This document shows, one piece after another, positions 1 through 13,134 of a stretch of DNA of 64,000 nt. Source of the DNA: Taenia hydatigena (taxonomy: Eukaryota > Platyhelminthes > Cestoda > Cyclophyllidea > Taeniidae); NCBI GenBank assembly GCA_036345935.2, contig JADWOT020000001.1, forward strand, positions 15,988,828 through 16,052,827, given 5' to 3'. Each line of letters starts with the position of its first letter. Positions within the stretch are counted from its first letter, which is position 1. The notes under the pieces were generated by a model. It was not told where the DNA came from. It saw only the letters and a list, made by a program, of their open reading frames with translations, and ran no database searches. The position numbers and the translations under genes are program-made.

Positions 1-1239
1 ATTACCTCTCGGCCAAGGTTTGCGCACGCTCAGTGTCTCGTTTACTGATGTGCAAATCCCAAAATAGCCTTCTAATCTGGCCTCTTAACTCCAATGTGCA
101 AACGCCCTTGCCCACTGGACGTCGCATCGCTGCATTGTTATCCCACCACACAGCCAACTAAATATTGACTCTCATCTAAATTAATTCCAACTAAGTTTAT
201 GATCCCAAATTATACCGCACATTTGTCATGCGGCTTATATTCACTTTAGAGTCAACTGGGGTGATGGAACCGCAGTATTTTAGGCTACAGCCCACTGCCA
301 CACAGCAGCCATGCAGCATTTGAAATCCTCCAACTCTCTCCATGATTGTGCAAAATAGTAAGCCATGCTGCAGTGTATCATCATCAATCAAAGTTGGATG
401 TGATGCTGTCAAACATAAAAACACTACTAAGTGACTTGTTGTAGGAATTACTAAGCCATCGGCATTGAGCACATTTTGCTTCGCACCTGCGTCCAATCAA
501 ATGGGTGTGCGAATAATCGCCAGAAGTTCTACTGTTGGTGGTTGGTCCATCTGCGGCGCATGAGCTTAGCAGTTTTGGCCAATAGAACTGACCTTATAAT
601 TGGTCCGATGCCAGCATTTCTGTTGATTAAATCCGAACTCCATAATCAGAGCAAGCTAAGAGGTAGGCAGGCAGACGTTTCCATCGCGTCCTTTATCTTA
701 GCAATAATGGTGTGCTTTTGGGCACCCAGATGGCGTACATTCGTGGCAAAAAGGATGCTAATCTCATTTTCTCTCATGGGGACAGTCATGTCACTGTGCA
801 TTTCTAGAATGAGTGCCATCAGTGCAAGTAGCCTGCATTGCCTCAGATGCTCTTCATTGCTACTTACCTCCTAACAATGCTGCCGAACGGAGAGAGGTGG
901 CAGTCGGTCAAAAGAGTATAGTGAGAAAGGCTGGAAATCCCACCTCTCTGTATGATCAACACGCATTTTCTTTAGCTGCACAAATGGATTCGCAAGCCTT
1001 GATGTCACTGCAGTGCGCAGAGACATAACATACTATCAAGCTCCACATCCATTCACTAAAATGCAGCCACCCTTTTTGACAGCGCAGGCTTCTCATTAAA
1101 TAAATTCCACCATCGACGTCTTGCTTGCTCATCATCAAGTCAATGCCAATACATCTGGGTCCGTGACACCTACTCGCAACCAAATCCATTCACTATGGAA
1201 TACAATCGTCGCCAGCATGAGTATGAAAAATCGAATTAT
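1..1239. other. No recognisable gene
   Basis: Only short overlapping open frames on both strands with no family resemblance, no convincing splice-bounded exon and no repeat shared with the rest of the window. Confidence 0.5.
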
Positions 1240-1877
1240 GCGCCATTTAAGCTGGCGCAACTTCGTACGCATCACAGAAACGGATCCCTGGCAATGTTAC
1301 AGAAACACATTACGATTGTCAAATAAAAGACAGCAATCATATAGAAGTTCAAAAGTTCAAGTTGTTTGCATCTAGCGATCAGATGTGCATAGAGTCGGTT
1401 GCAGACAAAGCAGCAGCAAAACCAAGACGAATTACGTATTATCACCATCAATTTGGTGTGCAATGGAATATTTCTCATCACGAGGCGCTGCATGACAGCC
1501 GTAGTCTCAAAGCATTAAGTAAAAGTGCGCTTTTTCCATTCACCGGATATGATAAATAACAGGAAGTATCCTGCACGATGACGCGGAGCGATTACAGCGT
1601 GGATGTGCACGGGTTGAGTGCATCCACTTCTAGACCTCTGAGATGCAACAGAGAACATCCTACGACTTATTTGCTGGCACGTAATTTCCAACGTGTGTGT
1701 ACCATTTGTAAGCCGATAAGAGAAATAAACTGGACCAATAAAAGATGCATGAAATTGTTTGCACGGTTACCTTGCCTTTGGTTTCACTGCGCACACACAT
1801 GATTGGCAAATGCCTCATTTTTATGACCCACGTTTCCTCTTGAAGTAATCACATCTGCTTGGAGAGTTACTTCGCGT
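1240..1877 (+). repeat. Dispersed repeat A, copy 1
   Basis: About 640 bp that recurs, diverged, in the same orientation at 20229-20882. Similarity begins at a shared stretch before CGCATCACAGAAA and runs to the shared CTTGAAG.AATCACATCT segment. The copies differ by several indels, including one of about 35 bp after position 1400 and one of about 45 bp present only in the other copy. No terminal repeats, poly(A) tail or target-site duplication could be seen, so whether it is a mobile element is open. Confidence 0.7.
1308..1559 (+). pseudogene. Unrecognised repeat-A peptide, copy 1
   Basis: A plus-strand frame of about 83 codons ends at TAA 1557-1559. It aligns without a frame change with copy 2 at 20299-20565. 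Shared residues include FASG/FASS, MCI, FGVQW, a double HH, SLKA and a terminal PFxGYD immediately before a stop in both copies. Retention of the same reading frame and the same stop suggests a former protein. No start codon or splice site was identified and the family is not recognised. Copy 1 has no internal stop and copy 2 has two. Confidence 0.35.
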
Positions 1878-3286
1878 TTTAAGCAACCAGTAGAAATAGT
1901 TTTTAACAGATAGCCTTACACAAAACTTGTGTACATAATTGTTGATCTGGTCAGGGTTATATAGACACGGTATATCGAGTTACCCAACTTGGTGTCTATT
2001 CAAACGCTGCAATCGCGTTGGTTTGTGTGTGTTAGTCAATATTTCGGCTACCTTATTGTTGTCGCATCGATGTGTCTGTTACATTTTTACGTAGAATCAC
2101 ATCCGATCACGCACATTGCCATATTCTATCCTACTGTTAGGCGTGTGAGTCTAACATCAGGCAGCCAACTTCTATTGTACATTCCTCCACACCAGCGGCA
2201 ACCAAATAAGCGATGGATGTCAGTTCAGTACACATGGACTCGAAGTACGAAAAATGATCCCATCACTGGCTGTTGCGGCATCTCCCCATAAGAGGCACGC
2301 ATACTAAAGGCGAGGCATTGGTGATGACAGGAGCATCAGAATGACTAGAAGCGACGTGTAACGATAGGGAGTTGGGCAGGAATGGTTAGGTAGGTTGTCG
2401 TGCCTTTTCGGTGCAGAGACCTATACCGTACAAACACTTGACTTTAAAAGCGACAATACAGTCAAGCGACCCCAACAATGCTACTTACAAATCCTTGTTA
2501 AGCTGTCCTTTTACAAGTCTTATTAAAAACTCGTTTTTGATTACTTTAATGGTTCTCTCCTAGATACAGCCTCCCTACTTCTCAGTTTGTGGCTATCACG
2601 CCAGTAGACAATGCGAGGTTTGTCGTCAGTTTCAGCACAAACGTCTACCAATTAAGTGGATGCTACAGTTTGATTCGGCATAGGCAATACGTTAGTTCTG
2701 CAAACAACATGGGACATTCATAGTAATTAGGCCACATTTAAAGCAACACCAGCTGCTCCTTTGCGCTCCTCCTATAATTTTACCTTCTCCCATGCCCGCC
2801 TGAGTGTGCCAACTGCGTGCGAGTACCCTACCCAATCCCGAATTCAGCCCAGTGATTCGCTTCAATTTTAAGAGCGGCATTTTTACACCGCCAAACTTCA
2901 ACACACCATCAATCTATTTAACTTTACAAAGAGCAACTACTTAGAGATGCCGGTTCCTATCCCATTCATGATGCTCCGGACAGGATACCCTAAAAATGCC
3001 TCGGCAGTCCACCGCACTTGATACAAGTGTGAATTTGGCAACAGACCAACTTTTAATACGTATTCAAGCTTCGGTGCAGAGCGTTATTCCCGGTAACCCT
3101 AGTCTTTAGTCAAATTACCCCATCAAGCTTGATGACACACCACTGTCGTTACGGACAATGGCATGATGCTAGGCTTGATGGTGAAGAATGTGTGCGCAAT
3201 TGCTCATTCAGACACAAGTTATTCGCACAAGCAACTGCTTCGAATTCCTAGCAGACTAAGTGCGGGTCACGAGGAAATGAATAACG
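1878..3286. other. No recognisable gene
   Basis: Short, mutually overlapping open frames only. No splice-bounded exon or known motif was seen on either strand. Confidence 0.5.
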
Positions 3287-3352
3287 AAGTAAATAAAGAT
3301 GGATAATGACAAATAATAAACAATAATATTGATAATAATGATGAATAATAGC
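3287..3352. repeat. AAT-rich simple repeat
   Basis: An imperfect run of AAT/ATA/GATAAT units lies just beyond the 3' end of the HSP70-like pseudogene. It is a low-complexity tract and no function can be claimed. Confidence 0.7.
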
Positions 3353-3433
3353 TAAGTGGGTTACTGTTACTCCGCGTTTCCTGAGGTCAAGTGTGCGAAG
3401 TTGTGCGTCCCAGTTTTCAAATCTCCATGCTCA

Positions 3434-4556
3434 CTAACCGAGGTTCTTCGTTGACATAATTTGTTTGTACAGAGTCTTCAAATTGCTGTGCATAAGCTCA
3501 TAGTTCTCCTTTGTGTCCTGTTGGTCAGAATCCATCCACCTGAGAATCGTCTCACACCTCGTAAGTACACTTTGCCAAACCTCTGCCGAAATACTCTCTT
3601 TCACTTCATTGTCATCCATTTTCGATCTTATGCTGCAAACGTAGTTTACCAGAATGGCTCTCACTGCTATCCTGTTCCTCTCTTTCTCATCCTCCAACTT
3701 CAATTCTTCTGCATCATTCACCATCTGTTTTATCTCCTTCTCCGACAGAAGGCCCTTGTCCTTCGTGATGGTGATGCTGTTTCGCTGCCCTGACGACTTG
3801 TCCACCGCCGTCACATTGAGAATGCCATTTTCGTCAATGTCGAAGGACACCTCGATCTGAGGTACTCTACGCGGTGCTGGTAGGATACCTGACAACTCGA
3901 ATTTGCCCAACAAGTTGTTGTCTCTCGTCATCGCACACTCACCCTCGTACACCTGCACCAACACACTCAATTGATTGTCCGAACACGTGGAGAAGATCTT
4001 GGTCTTCTTTGTCAGGATTTTCGCATTGCACTCTATCAACGTCGTCATCACACCACCTGCCGTCTCCACACCCAAAGAGACTGGCGCCACCTCCAGTAAC
4101 ACCAAATTCTGTACCTTCTCCGACTTGTCATCAGCCAGATTGGACGCCAGCAACGCCGCACCGTATGCTACTGCCTCGTCGGGATTTATAAAATTGTTCA
4201 ACTGTTTGCCATTGAAGAGCTTCTGCAACAACTGCTGCACCCTCGGAATACGTGTCAATTCGCTTACTATCAATATCTCGCGGACATAATCATTTTCCAA
4301 CGCTGCATCATTTAATGCATGTTCAACCGGACTCAGAGTCCTCTGAAAGAGATCTGAGCACAAAGGCTTGAAACGGGTCCGTGTGAGAGTCGTACTAAAA
4401 TCAATGCCTTTAAATAAGGCGTCTACATCTATGTATGCGTGCTTGGAAGAGCTCAACATCTTCTTTGCCACCTCACACGCCTTTCTCAGACGGCTGATGG
4501 CATTCTTGTTGGTCGTCAAATCCTAGCCCTTGTGCTTTTGCATGAATATCTCCACA
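3434..4556 (-). pseudogene. HSP70-like, 5'-truncated pseudogene
   Basis: A 361-codon minus-strand frame matches cytosolic HSP70 from about residue 247 to residue 610 of the usual roughly 640. Visible landmarks are the end of the ATPase domain (LSSSKHA, FKGIDF, LCSDLF, NPDEAVAYGAA), the interdomain linker (LVLLEVAPVSLG), the substrate-binding beta domain (ETAGGVMTTLI, VQVYEGE, LLGKFELSGI, DENGILNV) and part of the helical lid, which stops at 3434 without the EEVD end. Upstream the HSP70 frame continues for a few residues (FMQKHKG) but is cut by TAG at 4523-4525, and the rest of the ATPase domain is not found. The nucleotide-binding GGSTRIP motif reads SELTRIP, so even a translated product would be unlikely to hydrolyse ATP. 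No introns and no poly(A) tail are seen. It could be a truncated retrocopy or a decayed duplicate. Family identity is certain; loss of function is strongly inferred. Confidence 0.92.
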
Positions 4557-7324
4557 CAATGATAAGATTAACGTTGAAAAGACAATGCCATGCCTATCAG
4601 TGATTTTATAGACTGTGGTGAGTCTCAACCTATAATTTCAAATGGTCATTGGCGTGAACTTTTGACTGGGGCGTATAAGGCCTCGCCTTAAAAACATCTG
4701 ATCAGTGCACAAAATGTGGTCACGGAATCGCTTAAAAGATTAATCAACTCCAGGAACAATGAGCACAGCTCGAAACACTTACAAATGGAACAATTTTACT
4801 ATCGCACATTTTGAGAAAGATTTTGCTTAAGGAAGCGCATCAGCCATCGCTTGACTCCATAGTATATTCTTGGGGCAAACGCTGGTCTATGTTGGGCAGC
4901 TCAGATATCTCAACACCTGTCCAGATTCTCTGCCATCACGAAATGGCGAGATTTAGATTGCGCCCAAAAGACTCGCATGAAAATAAGCCTTAACAGTTAT
5001 GTAGCAAACCAATGTCTAAGTAGTGACTTCGACATCTTATCATAGAGCAATCAATAGTTAGGTTATTCTTTCCGTCTCTTCCACTACTACTAAAAAACTT
5101 CGGAGTGGCAGTGACATTCTGCCTTAGAATTATTAAGGCGAACCAAAATTTAAACAAAGCTATTGGTTCATTTGCGTCTGCCTTTATGTGAGACTTGAAT
5201 TAGTAGCTGTCTCAAAAGAATGAAAAGATATGATGATTATATCAAAATTATGACACTGTACGACTGCGATGAAATGTAACTGTTACGATGCCTCAATAGC
5301 GCGTTTGCTCACAAAGTCACCTTCAATGTTAAAGCAACAATGTCTGGGGTCACACATGGCATTGTATTTGGGAGATTGCATGGCCTGAAAAGTTGTTTCA
5401 AAGCGTCTGTGATTTGCGCATCAATGAACCCAATGGGTGATTTAGTGCCTAAAAGAATTTTTAGCCGCTAAAATTATTGTGTGTTGCAGTCTCATAGTCA
5501 CCACCTACTCATTTCCAGCAAGTAAAGCTGTAAATGCTGCGGTCAGTGGTTGACGCACAAATGGGTAAAAATGAAGATGACTATCAGCATTTCATGCAAT
5601 GGATACAAAAATCATCACGATAAAGCAATAATTACACGGAAATTGGAATAAAAACGTACTGCGAATTAAAGTGTTTGGAGGTATAATACTTTAGATGTCT
5701 TCACCCCAACCATCCGAACATGAGTTCAGATTGGGAGGAATCATGTATCCAGTAAGGCAGAAGAACAAGTTACGTTTTCGCCTTCCCTGCAGTTGCATTG
5801 TCCTGAATTATTGCATGAGTAATTACACTACTCTATGTGTCCTTTGCCTTCTAGCATTCACGCAGGTGGCATACAAGCTATCCCACTTTACCTATACCGT
5901 TACTTACCCCTATCCCTGGTGGGTGGGTGGTGGGTGTCATAGCATACCTAGGGCTGACTCGGACTTGACATTTAGGTGAGATGTTCACCTTGCAACAGTG
6001 AGAAACTAGGGACAGAAGTGAGAGGGTAATAAATGTGCTTAGAATTCTAGACCGAAAGCCACATCAGCATCCACAATGAGGTAGTTAAGCGTGGTGAGAG
6101 GCTCGTACACCTTACTTCCATCCACAGCAATCAAAAGTGTGAGGCAGTCAAACATCTTCATCATCTTTGATTCCCGTGGCACATCCAGAATATTTTAAAT
6201 CGTGGTTCTACAAGAGTGGTATCATTTTTTTGATTTTTAGTTCTCGCCTCTAGATTTTAAGGATGAAAACTTTGATGACAATTATTTACTTAGGAATAAT
6301 TTTCACAAAAAAACTGTATGCGCGATCAAATGCATGGATTCGCATTATAAGGCCTTTTGTAATCAGTGATCGATGAGCTGTCTGTGTCCAAGCTGGAGGA
6401 AATTGAATGGATTTATGTCGACGATAAAAGCAGTTGTCACTGTTACTGAGACAAGTCGAGTAAGTAATGTAATATTTATGAGGAGAAGCGTTGTCGAATG
6501 AAGCACTCGAACTCGCCTTTTTCACACACTAATGACGTATCCATCTTCGTTCTTTGCACAATCCATGTGCATTTTGGCAGCTTTTTCTTGGATCTCGATG
6601 GCGCAGCTGTTCTTCAGCAATCCACCATTTACACTTTTGAATTCAGCCAATTCGTTTTATGTGGCAGATTGGCAAAGTTATTAGTTTGCTGAAATTGACA
6701 TTCATCTAAACCTTTTTAATCGGAAATGCAAAACTATGCACAGAGACCGCTAGCATGAACAAGAGAATGCGGATTAGTCCACGTATGGCTTTGACCGATT
6801 CGACCCTGGTGTACAGTGTAGCTAATGTCAAAATAACTTTGTCTGCTTTTAAGACAACTTCCATTGAGCAGAATGTGCAACACATAGACAGGAAGTATGC
6901 TTGGGTCAAATCACGATTCCAATCATTCCTGCTAAACTGCAAATTACACTCCCACTGTAAGCTGATTTGACTATTTGATTTTAAGACATCTCCTCACCGG
7001 AGGCGGTCAGTAAGGTGTGGTGGGGCAGCTTTGACTCGTGATTTTCCGCCCATTTTGAAATAACTCGATTCAACAGCATTGCGGACACAGCCGCATTAGA
7101 CCGCAGTTCCAGAATGAAATGTCGTCCTGTCCTAAGGCAAGGACATACGACTTTGCAGAATTGCGGGTCTAACCAACGACGTATGAATGAAATGACAAAG
7201 ACAACCGCGACAGATTCAAACATTTGACACATCTATATTGCAGTGATTAATTGGGCTGCAAATCCGACCAGACCGACAACTGCGCACACAGATTATTTGT
7301 CAAAACTGTTTTGCTGTTATTGTT
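4557..7324. other. No recognisable gene
   Basis: No HSP70 ATPase-domain sequence is found upstream of the pseudogene, and the open frames here look random. A G-rich stretch at 5919-5939 has three GGG tracts and a GG, too little for a confident quadruplex call. Confidence 0.5.
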
Positions 7325-8322
7325 GTTGTAGTTATTCACTGGCAGAAGAAGGCAGAATCTCGGCAGTTCCGCATTTGTCAGCCATTGTAGAATATAACGA
7401 GGATTTTCTTCGCTTTTCTTCCTTTGCCTCATTCTACCTTACACGAAAACCCTTTGCTACTGTTACAAAGAATGTAGTTTTGAAAAATAAAATTACGGTG
7501 GTCGCATAGTTATGTGCAGTTTATTGTCTCATTTGTCATCAGCGCTGCCTTGAATTCCATAGAAACTTATCTCATTCTCCTACTACGCCGACAAGAAGAG
7601 TTCGGTGAAGAGCGCTAACCGATAAAATGGTTGTCTCGAGGATTTGTCAATTCGGCTTGAGGGCCTATTCATCCTTACCTTAAATGGCTATTGAGGTAGT
7701 TACAAATATCTTCCATATGACGTAGGACAGGTGTTCCACAATTTGTCTACAAGCACCCGGATCATGGGCCTGTGAGACGTATAGTAGAGTTTCGTGCAGC
7801 TGATGGTCATGTGGACGAAAATGAGGTACATACGGAATGGTGAACCACTCGAAGTCAGCTTGAAGGTTTCCTAGATCGCCAGCATTGGAAACAACCTCAA
7901 TAATTACTACCACACATAACACCTGAACAATCGGGAACAGCAGAGTGCTAACCCTATAGTTTAGGCTGATTTTGGAATTCAAATGGCATTTGCACGCTTT
8001 TGTATCTTTTGACGTACCGAGATCTGTTGGGGGTGTGGGGGCTGTTGATGGGTCAGAGACTTGGACTGCCCCCTGTTCGTGTTCCACGACTTGGCTTCGT
8101 GTGGTCGGTAATCTCAAAACACCATCTGAGCGCACTCATTGAGGCCATTTTAGGTGCTTCAATGACGTTACCACGTGCCACCTCTTCTCATTTGTGCAAT
8201 CAAAACTATTACTGAGAATGAGATGCAAATCACTGTTTTAAAACAGTTAAGGCCAAGGAAAAAAGCAGTGATGTTGGAGACAGTAGTAGACACTGGGATC
8301 AAGACGGGCTCGACAGTGTCAA
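7325..8322 (+). repeat. Dispersed repeat C, copy 1
   Basis: About 1 kb that recurs in the same orientation at 62966-64000, where the window ends. Shared anchors include GTTATTCA.CGGCAGAA at the left and GGAGACAGTAGTAGA at the right. Similarity is collinear with scattered small indels. Conserved peptide in one frame suggests that at least part of it was once protein-coding. Confidence 0.7.
7680..8135 (-). CDS. Hypothetical protein in repeat C, membrane segment
   Basis: A 151-codon minus-strand open frame. Its middle carries a hydrophobic stretch (FPIVQVLCVVVIIEVV) followed by a conserved segment with FEWFTIPYVPHFRP and HQLHETLLYVSQ. Copy 2 (63370-63600) keeps the same frame over this segment (WFT...HFRP) before hitting stops, which argues that it is a real exon rather than a chance frame. 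A plausible acceptor (GATTGTTCAG) sits at about 7929, so the exon may be 7680-7928 and the upstream 68 codons may be intronic. A GTAAGG follows the stop codon directly. The family is not recognised. Confidence 0.35.
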   Translation of the reverse strand: MRSDGVLRLPTTRSQVVEHEQGAVQVSDPSTAPTPPTDLGTSKDTKACKCHLNSKISLNYRVSTLLFPIVQVLCVVVIIEVVSNAGDLGNLQADFEWFTIPYVPHFRPHDHQLHETLLYVSQAHDPGACRQIVEHLSYVIWKIFVTTSIAI

Positions 8323-11300
8323 ACGAGGACTAATAAATGCAACTTAGTTGATGTAGTGTAAAATGCAGCCTCGTAGCTTGTATTCGCATGTGCACGAACA
8401 ACTGCAACAAGGAACGCAAATAAGGCATGGAGAGAAAAAGAAGGAGAGCCTAAAAGCTAGAAAGAGGAGGGAATCAGAGGAGGATAGTAAATGTTAATTA
8501 AAATATTATGTGGTTAGACTTGTAGACATGCACACATACCAGGATGAATGAGTGCATGCGAAAGTGACTGAAGGGAGGAATGAAGCTATAGATAAATGGA
8601 AGGGAGGTTGGAAAGGCAGCTACGGTAGCATAGAAAAGGAGGCACAAAATGGGATCTGATGGAGAAGTGGCAGAGCAAAACCCAATCGTCAATTGAATTC
8701 GGTCTTGCAATTAATGCAACGACGGACGGAGTCCTTAGTAGCTGTAAACAAAATAATCAATTGTCCGGCCGCATTGTGATGTTATGTCTGCCGAAAGCAC
8801 TATAATCGCTCAATTAGTGCCACTTGCAAATGTGCAAAGACAGATACCGCTGAGATGGGATAGTTTGTCTGCAGTAAGGCTTCGAATCGCCAAGCCCACA
8901 TTGCAGGATTTTAATAATATAAAAAAAATGCAGCCATAAATGTGCGAACGCAAACTAATCTAAAGAAACTTGATTACGCTTTGAAGATCCAAATCTAAGT
9001 ATTTGAATTACAAAGTAGAGGGATGACATAAGTTAGGAATCTATGCATGCAGAAATAGGAACAAAAAAGCACATTTATACTAAGGTGATGTATGTCCGCA
9101 ACGTTTTCCATTTGCGTACATTGATGTGTACCAACTTTGCGGCTAACCTTGCAAGGCTTTGTGCAATTGACGATGCATTTGCAAATGCAAACTAAACAGC
9201 CGCCTTCCACGAAATACGCTTCAACACGCTTGCACTCATTTATTTCCTGATACGGACGCCGACAGCTCCATGAACACAGCATCAATTTCCACCACTAACG
9301 TCATTGCCTCATCCTTTAATATTACCTCATTCAATACAGTAATATACACGCGCAATGGTCTGCAATCAAGTCTGGTGCGAAGGGATGTAATATAATGGGA
9401 TAGACTTAACTGTACGAACTAGCACAAATATGCGGAGAGGAGTGTCGAAGAATAAAGAGCAGCAGGGCAGACTAAAGTAAGGTGCGGCTGATCGAAACGT
9501 AACAAATGAGTCAGCGATCCCGAGCGTTCCACTTCTGTCACTTAGAAGTATGTGTACTAACCCAGACCCAGGCAGCACAACCCCAGTGGGGTCCCAAACC
9601 CACGGATTTGTACGCAAGGCTATCGCTGACGTCCGCTTCCCTTTGCTAACTACCATTCAACTCACAACGTTCCTTGCGAACTGCATACTCTGTTGCTTCT
9701 CTTTTCTCTTTTCTGTCTTAGCCACTGCTCAAACTCACGAATCACTTCAGCTTTTTTTGACATTTGCCTCGTGTTACCCTAAAATCCTATTCCTAAATCA
9801 CTTCTTTTTACTTATCCTGCTAACTTCATAAGCTTTCTCTGTTTAATCCAAAAATGTTGTTTTACTTTTGCGTCAGAAATGTTTGAGGAGTTTTAGCACT
9901 ACATGCAACATCCAGTTCAAAATCAGGCATTGTTTGATCATGAGCAGTGAGTCCTTATTCTCAAAATAGTAAAGCTGTGCCAATGACGATCAGTTAACTT
10001 TTTGAGTTCCACACAGTTCTCTCGCTGATAACATTTATTACAGTACTGCACTTTGTTGGGAAATTGGTCAGACATGCACCGTTTGCATTACCTTTGATGC
10101 CACTATGAACACTTTCCTTATTTCCAAATGTGTCATTAAGAAAGCAAGTGGTTTTTAATACGCCCGTACCCTATGAGTGGGTTCTAATCTCATTTGTTGC
10201 TTCAGTGCATGAAATGTCGATTCGGAATAAACAGTTCTTACGCTCTTCTCCTTCACGGTTCGCTGCCTCTATGCCCTGCTGAATTGTGTAACATCCTATC
10301 TGTAGAAGAATAGTGCAGGTTTAACAATGTCAGATTTGCGTAAAAGCAAGCGTACCATTTGCAAATGAAAAGTAGTCGAACTAATCACTACTTTGCTAGG
10401 AGGTCTACATGGTCTTCACGGAGGAAGGAAAAACGCCATCGCCGCGTCAAGGCAAACTTTTTTTGGAAACAAAGATAAAACCAGATGTCGCTTGCCAAAT
10501 GTTGGTACCACTGAGTTGGGAAAGTATTCGGCTGTGAGAGAGGCAACCAGCAATTCTGTCAACAAAAGTTGTGAGATTTTGTTCAGTCAACTGCAATATT
10601 GTGGTAAGGTGAGTCTAATTCTCCTTGTTGCTATGGATCCGAAAACAGACTGGGTAAGTAGCCTTCACTTTTCGGCGTGTCATTCAGATAAATCAGCAGA
10701 GTTTAAAATGGAAACAAAACATTGCTATAATTTGTGGAGTTAACTTTCCACTTAATGGCTGTTGCTGCGATACTTGAGGCAGGAGAGAAAGCGACAGCTG
10801 CTTCTCCCTAAAATGCACGCAAATACTCCCAATTTCACGACGGAATGTAAAATGTTCATTCCCAAAGCTTAGCTTGAACAAGTGCATAATAGCGAATCAC
10901 AACTTATGTACTCACTTACTGCATCAAAATACATCAGAAATACTTCCAAATTTTGAGTCAACTGAACTAGTCGCAGTGCATGGCATCCAAATGCACGTAC
11001 CTGCATGATTCACTTCAAAGTGGCACTATGGCCAATGATGTTATCTAAAGCGAAGGAAGAAGACGAAGCAATCAGAGATTACAAGCAACGATTTAACTAC
11101 GAGTAATTTGTCTCCTGTTTGCATCGAAGTGGGCTGTATCTACTTATCAACATTCGCTTCGTTGAGGAGCCGCACACACGAGGAATGATTTGGCTTCGAA
11201 TTCATTGGCGCATGGGAGGAAGTGATGAATGCCACTCTTTCAAAGCGAACTTGGCTAATTTGGTCAAATTACTTGCGCCATGAACCCAAGACCAATTAAC

Positions 11301-12602
11301 AGTTCCGCCTTGAAAGAAGCTGGCTGAGATAATCAGAGAACGCAGCATCAGGAACCTTAAAGAAGGGCGTTTGTGACATGAGTGATGTAGTCACTGGTTT
11401 GCGACTGCATCAGATGGTGAGTGATAATAGTTGAAGGAGTTAGGCAGATGGATTTCGTTTGCTGACCATGAAATAATGAGCGACGAATAAAAGGCTGCGC
11501 AATTCAAAAGCTTGTTCTGCGACTCTTTTACGTTATTTGCTAGCAGAAGTGCTTGCAGCATAAATTAGCTTTCACAATCATATTGCCCATTACCTCACCA
11601 ACACCGATATACTTGATTATGAAATTATGGAAAGGAAGTACAAGCTGACGCTCAATCGGTTTCCGAATATTTCGGTTTCTGTCTTGGACTCTTCCTCATC
11701 CTCCTCTTGCTGTGCCTCCAAGACATGCACCACCCAGCATCGTGATGACAGTTGTTTGTCCAAATAATCGCTGCAACTTTGGCAACCATTCAATCTGAAT
11801 TCCATGCAACATCCGCGTAGGCTAGCAATTAGGCTATGGACGAAGTGTGAGGGAGATCGGAAGTTACATTAATGGTTGGTAATTAGAAGTTGTCAAACAT
11901 GGCGTTAATCGTCCAAAGGACTGCTTGATTTGCCATGTCTCACTAGCTGCCACTGATACACCCAATGCGACCTCTTGAGGCCGTCGTACCAGCGTCAGAG
12001 TAATGGTCACTTCTCTTGTAGACATAAGCAATCATTGACCCTGTACCAGGTCTCCTTGATGACTCTAGCTGATACTTTTCGAGAAGCGGGCAAATTTAAG
12101 ATACTTTATGTTAGTTTAGTGGGGCACTTGACTTTTGTATTTGAAATGGACTCCTTAGCTTCCCACTAAGCAATATTGTCTTGACGTGAGAGTCACGCGA
12201 ATAGAAATGCAGTGGTCTTAGGCAAAGGGATGGGCTTGTAATAGTCTGACAAAGGAGGGTCTTGCCAGCACAGGCTGGATAACTCTTAAGCTCCTAAGTA
12301 GAGTAACTGAAGAGAGACCGTAAAATTGGGAATTTGAGTGCTCTGACGTAGGCGTGTGGACAATTTACGAACTTCCACACCTGCAGAATATAGTAAGCAG
12401 ATACTGTTATCGTATTCCATATCACTCCACATGGCAAATCATAGCAAGCTGAGCTTCAGGTTTGCTTGTTTTACTAATGTGACCGATGAAGAGTTCCGCT
12501 TGATTATGATTACGACTGTGGGTCATTAGTTGTAAAGCTCACCAGACTTCAACTGATATTCTCTCATTTGAGCAGCATTTAAAGAGCACAAGGTTAGTCA
12601 AC
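8323..12602. other. No recognisable gene
   Basis: Over 4 kb with only short, non-family open frames. The overlapping frames at 9366-9831 on both strands are mutually exclusive and neither resembles a known protein. Confidence 0.5.
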
Positions 12603-12667
12603 GCAAGGTGAAATCGGTGATGTCCAATACCAGAACCTGCAGCAGGAGGAAATCAATCGGCAAGAAA

Positions 12668-12829
12668 ATGGCATGTGACGCTGAAGCGCCAGCACAACGC
12701 TCTCTATGCACACACAGAGGACCATGCGATGCTAAATCCCTAAACCAGTTCAAGTTACGCGGCGGCTGCAAGACGATGCAATGCAGCAATACTGTGAATC
12801 ACCAGCGTCTACTTTGCTGTGGCTGGTAA
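12668..12829 (+). pseudogene. Conserved short frame at the left end of block B
   Basis: A plus-strand frame starting MACDAEAPAQRSL and ending at a stop just past LLCCGW. Copy 2 keeps the same start and the shared QFKLRGGCK and VNHQRLL segments, but lacks 36 bp in the middle and has a roughly 40-bp insertion just before the ATG. Frame is preserved in both copies. The opposite-strand frame is also open, so coding direction is uncertain. The family is unknown. Confidence 0.25.
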
Positions 12830-13134
12830 CATTGTCACCACTTTGGCCTACGAGAACGCCTCCATACACAGAACGGTGCCAAGCCGACATATTACAACCC
12901 TCCATGCATCAACCACAAAATACTTTCCACTTCGCTCTGAATTAATGAACCCAATGAATAAGAGTTGCAGGTCTTTTTAAGTATAATTAAATAGCATCCA
13001 TTTTAGGCTATTCAACACTCTACAGCACGACGCCATAGATTGGCACATCGTAAGTATGCTTAGGCGCGTTGAGTTCTCCTCCTACTCCACACGACTTTGA
13101 GACAGGGCCCAGCGTACTATCTCCACAAAGTTGA

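Noticed and set aside
3461..4289. Plus-strand open frames of 68-110 codons opposite the HSP70 copy
   Set aside because: They are antisense shadows of a clear HSP70 frame, with no family likeness.
5919..5939. G-quadruplex-like GTGGGTGGGTGGTGGGTG
   Set aside because: Only three GGG tracts plus a GG; weak as a quadruplex call.
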